Assembly: GCA_008501785.1 (NCBI GenBank)
Contig: QQUD01000307.1
Coordinates: 1 to 18,128 of the forward strand
From: Chloroflexota bacterium
GTDB taxonomy: Bacteria; Chloroflexota; Anaerolineae; Promineifilales; Promineifilaceae
DNA length: 18,128 bases
Reading direction: 5' to 3'
Shown piece after piece: positions 7,641 to 13,955 of this stretch (positions are counted from its first letter, which is position 1; the number at the start of each line of letters is the position of its first letter). The notes beneath the pieces were generated by a model. That model searched no databases. It was not told the DNA's origin and worked only from the letters and a program-made list of their open reading frames with translations. The translations under genes and the position numbers were made by a program.

Positions 7641-7973
7641 GCGGGCAGCATGATTGCGATGGTAAATGGGCCTGTGCGGGCAATTATGCAATCTGTGATT
7701 GCGCCCGAGATGCAAGGGCGTGTGATGTCGTTGTTGGTCAGTCTGTCTTCAGCGATGTCGCCGATTGGATTGATGATTGCAGGTCCGGTGGCAGATTTGT
7801 TGGGGATTCGTGTTTGGTTTGTGTTTGCCGGTGTGGTCACGTCTTTGGTGGGTGTGGCTGGCTTTTTCATGCCGCCGCTGCTTCGTTTGGAAGACGGCCG
7901 TTCTCCAAACTCGGCAACTATTGAGCAAGTGGGTGTGGGGGAAACGGCCGTTACCGACTCATTACCTGCATAG
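7641..7973 (+). pseudogene. MFS transporter remnant, C-terminal quarter only
   Basis: The readable part starts around 7641 (A-G-S-M-I-A-M-V-N-G-P) and shows the conserved MFS segment M-Q-S-V-I-A-P-E-M-Q-G-R-V, the helix L-S-S-A-M-S-P-I-G-L-M-I-A-G-P-V-A-D-L-L and one more helix, then a polar tail to the TAG at 7971-7973. This matches the last ~110 residues of drug/siderophore-export MFS proteins such as the intact one at 9240-10619 (A-P-D-V-Q-G-R-V-F, L-I-A-G-P-L-A-D-F). Roughly three quarters of the gene is absent; upstream the frame reads Thr/Pro/Ser-rich nonsense. With only about 107 residues it cannot form a transporter. Octamers at 7894-7901 and 7944-7951 show it belongs to the host background. 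It marks the right edge of the AT-rich region. Confidence 0.85.
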
Positions 7974-7984
7974 CCAAGCACGTT

Positions 7985-8013
7985 CGTAGGTCAAGACAGC
8001 GTCTTGACCTACG
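7985..8013. repeat. Perfect 13-bp hairpin with GTAG foot (REP-like)
   Basis: CGTAGGTCAAGAC (7985-7997), loop AGC, then the exact complement (8001-8013). A second pair, ACGTTC (7980-7985) and GAACGT (8023-8028), extends it. It starts with GTAG and ends with CTAC. It follows the MFS remnant; no T-run follows, so a classic terminator is unlikely. Confidence 0.8.
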
Positions 8014-8040
8014 GAATTTTAAGAACGTAATGAAATCCAA

Positions 8041-8093
8041 TTTCCCGGAAGTCTTTTAACGATTTAAGCCTATTGCGGGCAACTTCCGGGAAA
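8041..8093. repeat. TTCCCGGAAG-type inverted repeat, middle copy
   Basis: Twelve-base perfect arms: TTTCCCGGAAGT (8041-8052) and its complement ACTTCCGGGAAA (8082-8093), 29 bp apart. It ends 13 bases before the ribosome binding site of the acetyltransferase gene and would be in its leader. Confidence 0.78.
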
Positions 8094-8116
8094 ATAATTT
8101 TTTGCAGGAGGGGCAA

Positions 8117-9121
8117 ATGAGTGAATTAATATCTTTACCAAAACCTGATGAGTTTCCAGAATTTACCTGGCGAGATGCGCGTTTTGAAGATGCGTCCGCC
8201 ATTCAAAAACTATCTGTCGCGGCGGTTGAAGTTGATGGTTTAGATGGTCCACAGCCCATCGAAGAAATCCAACAAGTTTTTGGCATCATGGGCGATGATG
8301 CACCCACCGATACGCTGCTGGCGCTTGATGAAAATGAAAATGTGATGGCGATGGCATTTGTGTTTATGATGCCACCCAGTGAAGATGAGCGGCTGGTGCG
8401 CCTTGGTGGTTCTGTGCATGTGGATTATCGTGGGCGTGGCATTGGCGATTACCTGATGCGCTGGATGGAAGCGCGCGCCAGACAAAAATTGGCAGGTATC
8501 GATGACGGTTTGTCGCAGCGAGCCTCGACAAACTGCCGTGATCATCTAACAGATCGCATTTCTTTATTTGAACGACATGGTTTTCAAGCTGTACGCTACT
8601 ATTACAAGATGAAACGCGATTTGATGGCCCCAATCCCTGAAAAAACATTGCTGCCAGAATTGACTTTGACACCCTGGACGGCCGATTTAGATTTAGCTAT
8701 GCTGGCCGCATACAATGATTCATTTCGAGATCATTTTGCATTTGCGCCGTTGACACCAGACATTTGGAAACAGATTGTTAGTGAAGGTCCACATTTTCGC
8801 AGTGATTTGACCTATTTGGCGATGAATGATGATGGACAGGCAGTGGGCTATTTGATTACGGATGTGGATAAAAGCCGCAATGCAGCTCGGGATAAATCAG
8901 AAGCGACGATGGAGCAAATTGGCGTGATCCGTGGTTGGCGCAAGCAAGGGATTGCTTCGGCATTAATGGTTGAGGCGATGCGAGCGTATCGTGAGGCTGG
9001 CTTTGATTACGCGGTGCTTGGTGTCGACACCGAGAATCCAAGCGGTGCGCTGCAATTGTACGAAAATCTAGGGTTTGAATCGGTGCGGCGGGGTATTGCT
9101 TTTTCCAAAGCGTTGAATTAA
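8117..9121 (+). CDS. Tandem GNAT-domain acetyltransferase (334 aa)
   Basis: Predicted cytoplasmic acyl-CoA-dependent N-acetyltransferase with two GNAT domains. The first (about 17-168) has the acetyl-CoA loop V-D-Y-R-G-R-G-I-G-D-Y-L-M (102-114) and ends with L-F-E-R-H-G-F. The second (about 183-332) has I-G-V-I-R-G-W-R-K-Q-G-I-A-S-A-L-M (268-284) and the closing N-P-S-G-A-L-Q-L-Y-E-N-L-G-F (307-320). Both pyrophosphate-binding R-G-x-G-I or R-x-Q-G-I-A loops look intact. The double-GNAT arrangement resembles mycothiol synthase (MshD) and related proteins, but the substrate cannot be told. I start at ATG 8117 because AGGAGG (8106-8111) sits five bases upstream; a longer reading from TTG 8102 would contain the ribosome binding site. 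A near-octamer ACGGCCGA lies at 8678-8685. Confidence 0.93.
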   Translation: MSELISLPKPDEFPEFTWRDARFEDASAIQKLSVAAVEVDGLDGPQPIEEIQQVFGIMGDDAPTDTLLALDENENVMAMAFVFMMPPSEDERLVRLGGSVHVDYRGRGIGDYLMRWMEARARQKLAGIDDGLSQRASTNCRDHLTDRISLFERHGFQAVRYYYKMKRDLMAPIPEKTLLPELTLTPWTADLDLAMLAAYNDSFRDHFAFAPLTPDIWKQIVSEGPHFRSDLTYLAMNDDGQAVGYLITDVDKSRNAARDKSEATMEQIGVIRGWRKQGIASALMVEAMRAYREAGFDYAVLGVDTENPSGALQLYENLGFESVRRGIAFSKALN

Positions 9122-9239
9122 GCCCGATCATAGAAGATGAAATGGGACGCAGGTTTTCATCATGATGAACGCAGATTTGAGAATTCATTATCTACGTCCA
9201 ATTTTATACTTTGTAACAAAAATATTTAGGTAAATGATG

Positions 9240-10619
9240 ATGAATAAACAGCAAGGAAAACGGCCGTCTGGCATGATTGGCTTTTCAATTGTTTGGGTAG
9301 GGCAGGTCGTGTCGCTGGTCGGCACGGCAATGACCCAATTTGCGCTCACCATTTGGGCGTTTGAGCAAACGGGACGGGCGACTGATTTAGCCTTGATTGG
9401 CTTTTTCTTCATGGTGCCACTGCTTATTGTTAGCCCTATTGCCGGTGTGATTGTGGACCGGAATGATCGCAAGTTGATGATGATGGTTAGCGATTTGGCG
9501 GCTGGTGTTGTTACCATTATTACGCTGGTTTTGTTTACAACCGGTACGCTGCAAGTGTGGCATTTGTTTATCACGGCGGCGATTACGGGCACGTTTCAGA
9601 CGTTTCAGTGGCCTGCTTATTCAGCCGCGATTAGCACGATGCTGCCGAAAGAGCAATACGGCCGTGCCAATGGCATGATCGCATTGGCAGAATCAGGTTC
9701 AGGCATTCTCGCGCCTGTTTTGGCGGCTGGTCTGCTGGGCCTGGTTGGATTGGCAGGCGTGTTTGCTATTGACATCATTTCCTTTACTTTTGCCATTATT
9801 GCCTTGCTCATTGTCAACATTCCCAATCCACAGCGCACAGAAGCAGGAAAAGAAGGCGAGGGCAGCGTTTGGAAAGAGTCCGCTTATGGGTTCCGATACA
9901 TTTTAAAAAGACCAAGCTTGCTTGGGTTACAGCTTGTATTTTTAGCTGGAAATTTTATCAGCTCAATTAGTTTCTCCTTATTGGCTCCGATGATATTGTT
10001 GAGAACGGGTAACAATGAATTGCTGTTAGGATCGGTGCAGTCAACGATTGCAATTGGCGGTGTGGTTGGGGGCTTGCTGATGAGCGTGTGGGGTGGTCCG
10101 AAACGATTGGTTCACGGTGTTTTGCTGGGTTGGGCTTTTACCGGGTTGGCGGCTGCGGTATTTGGGGCGGGGCAAACGGCCGTTATCTGGATCACATCCG
10201 GCTTCATGTTCACACTCGTTAGTCCCATCATCAATGGCTCAAATCAAGCCATCTGGCAGTCAAAAGTAGCACCCGATGTACAAGGGCGCGTTTTTGCGAT
10301 TCGGCGTTTGATTGCCTGGGTGTCCTCTCCCCTGGGATTGTTAATTGCGGGTCCATTGGCAGATTTTGTGATGGAGCCTGCGATGCAACAAGGAGGCGGT
10401 TTGACCAATGCGTTTGGCTGGTTGGTCGGGACGGGGCCTGGTGCTGGTATGAGTTTAATGATTTTGATTTCTGGTGTGCTGATAACGGCCGTTGGATGTG
10501 CCTCATACTTGTTCCCGGCTGTACGCAATGCCGAAGATTTGCTGCCCGATCACGAACAATCTGGTGAATCTGCTGAACCGACGCCAAACCTCGAAACAGG
10601 CGAAGCGACAGCTGCATGA
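9240..10619 (+). CDS. MFS exporter of the MFS_3 / drug-siderophore efflux type (459 aa)
   Basis: Integral membrane transporter with about 12 hydrophobic segments. The loop between helices 2 and 3 carries motif A in the form G-V-I-V-D-R-N-D-R-K, near residue 70. The C-terminal half has A-P-D-V-Q-G-R-V-F and L-I-A-G-P-L-A-D-F, typical of the EntS/MacE-like group (proton-driven efflux of drugs or siderophores). Length is somewhat above the usual 400-430 because of a polar tail after the last helix. Three ATGs in a row (9234, 9237, 9240) begin the gene; AGG (9228-9230) fits the later ones best, so I take 9240, with 9234 equally possible. Four octamers (9260, 9658, 10176, 10485) lie inside. A paralogous C-terminal remnant stands at 7641-7973. 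Substrate unknown. Confidence 0.92.
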   Translation: MNKQQGKRPSGMIGFSIVWVGQVVSLVGTAMTQFALTIWAFEQTGRATDLALIGFFFMVPLLIVSPIAGVIVDRNDRKLMMMVSDLAAGVVTIITLVLFTTGTLQVWHLFITAAITGTFQTFQWPAYSAAISTMLPKEQYGRANGMIALAESGSGILAPVLAAGLLGLVGLAGVFAIDIISFTFAIIALLIVNIPNPQRTEAGKEGEGSVWKESAYGFRYILKRPSLLGLQLVFLAGNFISSISFSLLAPMILLRTGNNELLLGSVQSTIAIGGVVGGLLMSVWGGPKRLVHGVLLGWAFTGLAAAVFGAGQTAVIWITSGFMFTLVSPIINGSNQAIWQSKVAPDVQGRVFAIRRLIAWVSSPLGLLIAGPLADFVMEPAMQQGGGLTNAFGWLVGTGPGAGMSLMILISGVLITAVGCASYLFPAVRNAEDLLPDHEQSGESAEPTPNLETGEATAA

Positions 10620-10633
10620 GGAGGCAGTGATTC

Positions 10634-10690
10634 GTAGTCGCGGTTTCCTTACCGCGCCGTGTGCAATCGAGGATAGGAATCCTCGGCTAC
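10634..10690. repeat. GTAG-footed double hairpin (REP/BIME-like)
   Basis: Two 23-base arms face each other. The left reads GTAGTCGCGGTTTCCTTACC then GCG; the right, reversed and complemented, reads GTAGCCGAGGATTCCTATCC then TCG; 17 of 23 bases agree. Each arm also folds alone: CGCGGT/ACCGCG and CGAGGAT/ATCCTCG. It lies between the MFS gene and the next gene on the same strand. Confidence 0.75.
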
Positions 10691-10716
10691 AAACATTAAT
10701 TACACTGGAGATGATG

Positions 10717-11880
10717 ATGGAATCTTGGAAAATTTATGAAGGTTTTTACAGCTTTCAGGAGATGACAGTGCAAGTGCGGATGGTTGGTGAGCAGTTAACG
10801 GTGGCGTTTCCAGGTGTGCCGCCTGGGTTTGAGGTGGTTTTGCAGCCGCAGGATGGTCCACATTCGTTTTTGATGCGGGGAGGTCCGGCAAATGGCGCAA
10901 CGGCCGTTTTCACCCTCAACGAAGCAGGCCAGGCCATGAAAATTGAAGTCGGCGGTGACTTTACCTTATCGCGCACCGAACAGCCACCTGAACCAGATGG
11001 GCCAACCGGACAAGGTTTGCTGCCACCAGAGTTGGTGCTTGCGCCAGAAAAAGTTGAAGCATTTCAGGCGTTGTTGGATGAGGTTTTGGAGAAGGGAAAC
11101 GGCCGTTTTCTCCACTACCACCTGCCATACCCCAAATATGAATTCTTGCAGTACGCAGCCATGCAAGATCAAATCATCTTTCACGGCTCCAAAAAGCCCG
11201 ATATCGACCTGTTCAGCATGAAGCGTACCTCAATGGAGATGAACGACACGAGCGGGCGCGGTAACTTGCAGGCCGTTTACGGCACGCACGATGGCTTGTG
11301 GCCGATGTTTTTTGCAGTGATTGATCGGGCCAATCTAACCGGCTCGATTCGCAACGGCGTGAACTATTATCAAAATGCGGTGGGTGATGAGGTGGCGGTT
11401 TACAATTTTTCGATTAATAAGGAGATTTTGGAAAAACGGCCGTATTCCCCCGGCACCCTTTATTTCCTCTCCCGCGAAACATTTCGTAGGCTGCCCTTAG
11501 CCGAAGGCGCAATGTCCAATGAATGGGCCAGCGAAGTTGCCATCAAACCATTGGCAAAACTGGCTTTGGAACCTGAAGATTTTCCCTTCCTTGAGCAGAT
11601 TGGCGGTCATGACGATTCAATCTTGGTGCGTGCACAAGAGCTGACGGGGCAAGTGGTGACTGCTGTCGTGCAATCAGACGCTGCGTCTGGGCAAATACGA
11701 ATGCAGCTAGACTGGACATCAGAACTGGGTCCAATTTTGCTTGAATATATCGAAATGCAGCGTATGTTTGTCCCCACCGCTACGCTCACACTTCAATTTG
11801 AACCAGAAGCCGTGTGGCTGCAAATTACGGGGCCACCTGCTTATTTGCAGGTGCTGCAAAATCGCTTGGATGAAAAGTAG
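10717..11880 (+). CDS. Uncharacterised protein with possible ADP-ribosyltransferase-like core (387 aa)
   Basis: I do not recognise this protein with certainty. The first ~85 residues (Y-S-F-Q-E-M-T-V-Q-V onward) form a beta-rich stretch like DUF3471-type domains. The middle part has F-H-G-S (155-158), then A-V-Y-G-T-H-D-G-L-W-P-M-F-F-A (186-200), then P-G-T-L-Y-F-L-S-R-E-T-F (245-256) and E-W-A-S-E-V-A-I-K-P-L-A (269-280). A histidine in HGS, a tyrosine in VYGT and a downstream glutamate recall the H-Y-E layout of ART-fold proteins; this is inference from pattern only. A C-terminal region (about 305-385) is alpha/beta. No signal peptide or membrane helix. Three ATGs in a row (10711, 10714, 10717); GGAG at 10707-10710 is six bases before the third, hence my choice. 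Octamers at 10900, 11099 and 11436. The frame stays open upstream to 10492, but that part overlaps the MFS gene and the repeat. Confidence 0.85.
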   Translation: MESWKIYEGFYSFQEMTVQVRMVGEQLTVAFPGVPPGFEVVLQPQDGPHSFLMRGGPANGATAVFTLNEAGQAMKIEVGGDFTLSRTEQPPEPDGPTGQGLLPPELVLAPEKVEAFQALLDEVLEKGNGRFLHYHLPYPKYEFLQYAAMQDQIIFHGSKKPDIDLFSMKRTSMEMNDTSGRGNLQAVYGTHDGLWPMFFAVIDRANLTGSIRNGVNYYQNAVGDEVAVYNFSINKEILEKRPYSPGTLYFLSRETFRRLPLAEGAMSNEWASEVAIKPLAKLALEPEDFPFLEQIGGHDDSILVRAQELTGQVVTAVVQSDAASGQIRMQLDWTSELGPILLEYIEMQRMFVPTATLTLQFEPEAVWLQITGPPAYLQVLQNRLDEK

Positions 11881-11887
11881 CTGCATG

Positions 11888-11950
11888 ATCTTCCCGGAAG
11901 TTGAGGAGTACGGTTACAAAACAAGCTCATTCCTCAGTTTCCGGGAAGAT
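11888..11950. repeat. TTCCCGGAAG-type inverted repeat, right copy
   Basis: ATCTTCCCGGAA (11888-11899) plus TTGAGGA (11901-11907) pair with TCCTCA (11931-11936) plus TTCCGGGAAGAT (11939-11950). It fills the 79-bp gap between two convergent genes (stops at 11880 and 11960), so it may act as a bidirectional terminator or processing hairpin, though no long T-run is present. Confidence 0.8.
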
Positions 11951-11959
11951 TGAAGATCA

Positions 11960-12358
11960 TCAATACGGCAGCACCGTCTCGACCCCCAAATCAATTAGCT
12001 TTAGCGCCGTGCCGAACAAAAACAACGTTGCGAACGTCATCACCCACATGCCCCGATTGGAGTCATCACCACGCAGCACTGCCAGATAGACGAATGGCAA
12101 AAAGACGATGACAAACGCACCGTATAAAATATGAACTTCGGGGCGCAGCAGGTTGGCTGTGTGGCCGTTTGCCCACAAGATCACGCCAACCACCCCCTGC
12201 GCCCAAAAAACAATCTGTCCCACAGCACTGGCTCCCAGGTAATTGCCATCAACCCCCTGACCGCGAATAGCCCTGTAGCCACCCCACAACCCTAACGCCA
12301 AAAAGAACATCCAAGACATATTCGAAAGTCCCTGATGGAGCACCAAAACGAGTTCCAT
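11960..12358 (-). CDS. Small four-helix membrane protein, unknown (132 aa)
   Basis: Four hydrophobic helices are visible (about 12-28, 45-63, 76-94 and 103-120) with short loops; the loop after helix 3 has R-G-D-D-S-N-R-G and is the most charged. His8, His66 and His76 lie close to helix ends, but no clear heme or metal motif is formed. Both termini are short, so almost the whole protein is in the membrane. AAGGAG sits seven bases upstream of ATG 12358, a strong ribosome binding site. It is divergent from folC and convergent with the gene at 10717. I know no named family for it. No octamer inside. Confidence 0.82.
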   Translation of the reverse strand: MELVLVLHQGLSNMSWMFFLALGLWGGYRAIRGQGVDGNYLGASAVGQIVFWAQGVVGVILWANGHTANLLRPEVHILYGAFVIVFLPFVYLAVLRGDDSNRGMWVMTFATLFLFGTALKLIDLGVETVLPY

Positions 12359-12377
12359 CTATTACTCCTTTTATTCA

Positions 12378-12443
12378 GTAGCCGCGATTTTCGAATTGCG
12401 CTTTATTGGACAGACAGGAGCGCAATTCAGAAATCGCGGCTAC
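12378..12443. repeat. GTAG-footed long inverted repeat (REP/BIME-like)
   Basis: Arms 12378-12402 and 12419-12443 are 25 bases long with only two mismatches, around a 16-base loop. The outer ends are GTAGCCGCGATTT and AAATCGCGGCTAC. The left arm can also fold alone (CGCGATT with AATTGCG). It lies in the divergent region between the membrane protein gene and folC, about 8 bases upstream of the former's ribosome binding site. Confidence 0.82.
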
Positions 12444-12518
12444 AGTAAAAAAAAATTCTGAAAACTGAAAAGTCCTGTTTCCAAGAGGATAATTGTACGC
12501 GAATGAACAGTTATTGGT

Positions 12519-12524
12519 TACAAT
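12519..12524 (+). promoter_or_regulatory. Possible -10 box for a leaderless folC transcript
   Basis: TACAAT lies seven bases before ATG 12532 and no Shine-Dalgarno sequence precedes that ATG. A TANNNT box at this distance is typical of leaderless transcripts in several phyla. No good -35 box at 16-18 bases was found. Confidence 0.35.
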
Positions 12525-12531
12525 TCCCACT

Positions 12532-13941
12532 ATGGAAATTAATGAAAATAAAGCCTTTTCCGAGGCTATCACCTATTTATACAGCTTTATCAATTTGGAA
12601 ACCAAACGGCATGACCGGTATCTTGCCAGCAAATTAGATACAACCCGCATTCGTCGCATGTTAGCGGCGTTAGATTCTCCTCATCTGACATTTCCCTCCA
12701 TCCATATTGCTGGGACCAAAGGCAAAGGGTCTGTGGCGGTGATGTGTACTTACTGCCTGCGTGCTGCCGGTCTTCGAGTGGGATTATTCACCTCACCTCA
12801 TCTCGTTGATTTTCGTGAACGTATTCGCATTTTGACGCCGGAGGATGAAGACGGCCGTATTCCCGAAGACAACTTCATTCAACACCTCGAGACCGTGAAA
12901 TCCCTGCTGCCTGATTTTCCTGGGGCAACGTGGTTCGAACTTGTCACAATTCTGGCATTTATGCACTTTGCTGCGGAAAAAGTAGACATTGCCGTGGTCG
13001 AAGTTGGTTTGGGTGGGCGATTAGACACAACCAACGTGTTGACTCCGCTCGTTTCCGTTATTACCAGCCTCAGCCTCGATCATACAAAATTGCTCGGCGA
13101 CACCTTAACCCATATCGCCTTTGAAAAAGGTGGCATCATCAAACCGGGCATTCCGCTTGTCTGCGCCCCTCAAAAAGACGAAGCGCTACAAAAATTAGAA
13201 GAAATCGTCGCCGAACGCAATGCTCCATTCATCCTCATTGGCCGCGATTGGCAGTTCCATTCCCAAAAACAACCCAATTCTCGCAAACAAACGCTGCACA
13301 TCAAGCAGTCAGCAGTCAGCAGTCAGCAGTCAGCAGTTGGCAGTTCATTTTTTGATGCACCAGCTGCTATTCCGCTTAACTTAATTGGTGAGCATCAGGT
13401 TGAGAATGCGATGGTAGCGGTGGCGGCGCTGAATGTGGTCAAGGAGCAGTTTGGGGTGGGGGAAACGGCCGTTCGCCATGGCCTCGCCACTGTGCAATGG
13501 CCCGGACGCCTGCAAATTCTCCATCATGGAAACACAATCAGCCCAATGGTGCTGGTCGATTGCGCTCATAATCCAGATTCGGCACTCAAATTGCATCAAG
13601 CCCTTATCCACGACTTTACCTACAACAAACTCTGGTTCATCCTCGGCGTACCGGCTGATAAAGATGTGTCTGGCGTGTTGAAAGCACTTTTTCCATTAGC
13701 CGAGGGTATTATCGTCACTACTGCTAATCACCCCCGATCTGCAGCCCCAGAACAATTGGCTCAGATCAGTGCAGAACACGGATTTGAGGCCACACCAGCC
13801 TCCACAATGGCCGATGCCGTGCAACTGGCTAGGCAGCAAGCGCGGTCTGGTGACTTGATTTGCATCACCGGATCAATTATCGTGGTAGGAGACTTGCTTA
13901 ATCAGTGGGACAGTCTACAATCGGTATTTACATCAGTTTGA
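12532..13941 (+). CDS. folC: Folylpolyglutamate synthase / dihydrofolate synthase
   Basis: Adds glutamate to folates (and often to dihydropteroate), ATP-dependent, cytoplasmic; Mur-ligase family. Visible landmarks: P-loop I-A-G-T-K-G-K-G-S (59-67), T-S-P-H-L-V (87-92), E-V-G-L-G-G-R-L-D-T-T-N (157-168), S-L-D-H-T (181-185), F-E-K-G-G-I-I-K-P-G (197-206), G-E-H-Q-V-E-N-A (286-293) and D-C-A-H-N-P-D-S (343-350). Length 469 is slightly above the usual ~430. The excess lies at about 245-275, a Ser/Gln-rich insert coded partly by a heptanucleotide repeat (13305-13339). I start at ATG 12532; TTG 12493 with GAGG four bases upstream would add 13 residues. The stop is 14 bases before the lon start, so the two are probably co-transcribed. 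Octamers at 12851 and 13465. Confidence 0.95.
   Translation: MEINENKAFSEAITYLYSFINLETKRHDRYLASKLDTTRIRRMLAALDSPHLTFPSIHIAGTKGKGSVAVMCTYCLRAAGLRVGLFTSPHLVDFRERIRILTPEDEDGRIPEDNFIQHLETVKSLLPDFPGATWFELVTILAFMHFAAEKVDIAVVEVGLGGRLDTTNVLTPLVSVITSLSLDHTKLLGDTLTHIAFEKGGIIKPGIPLVCAPQKDEALQKLEEIVAERNAPFILIGRDWQFHSQKQPNSRKQTLHIKQSAVSSQQSAVGSSFFDAPAAIPLNLIGEHQVENAMVAVAALNVVKEQFGVGETAVRHGLATVQWPGRLQILHHGNTISPMVLVDCAHNPDSALKLHQALIHDFTYNKLWFILGVPADKDVSGVLKALFPLAEGIIVTTANHPRSAAPEQLAQISAEHGFEATPASTMADAVQLARQQARSGDLICITGSIIVVGDLLNQWDSLQSVFTSV
13305..13346 (+). repeat. Heptanucleotide tandem repeat inside folC
   Basis: Four exact copies of GCAGTCA (13305-13332), then two decayed units (GCAGTTG and GCAGTTC). 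The unit is 7 bases long and lies in an open reading frame, where it encodes Q-S-A-V-S-S-Q-Q-S-A-V-G. A gain or loss of one unit would shift the frame. Confidence 0.9.
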
Positions 13942-13955
13942 AGGACATTTTCAGC

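Noticed and set aside
4095..7893. Absence of ACGGCCGT as proof of horizontal transfer
   Set aside because: A gap of similar size (13473-16814) covers the housekeeping lon gene, so absence alone does not prove foreign origin.
7580..7981. 133-codon minus-strand open frame
   Set aside because: Most of it is the antisense of the MFS remnant; only the last ~20 codons look protein-like, and these are reported as a finding.
7985..8028. Rho-independent terminator after the MFS remnant
   Set aside because: The hairpin is perfect but no T-run follows on either strand; the GTAG foot fits a REP-like element better.
8102..8116. TTG start of the acetyltransferase
   Set aside because: The five extra codons are the Shine-Dalgarno sequence itself; ATG 8117 is better placed.
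10492..10710. Upstream extension of the gene at 10717
   Set aside because: It would overlap the MFS gene in another frame and run through the REP-like repeat; the ribosome binding site and domain start support 10711-10717.
13305..13346. Short tandem repeats as a CRISPR array
   Set aside because: The unit is 7 bases with no spacers, and it lies within an open folC frame.
13905..13955. Upstream GTG start for lon
   Set aside because: It would overlap the end of folC, while ATG 13956 has AAGGA upstream and begins a typical acidic extension.
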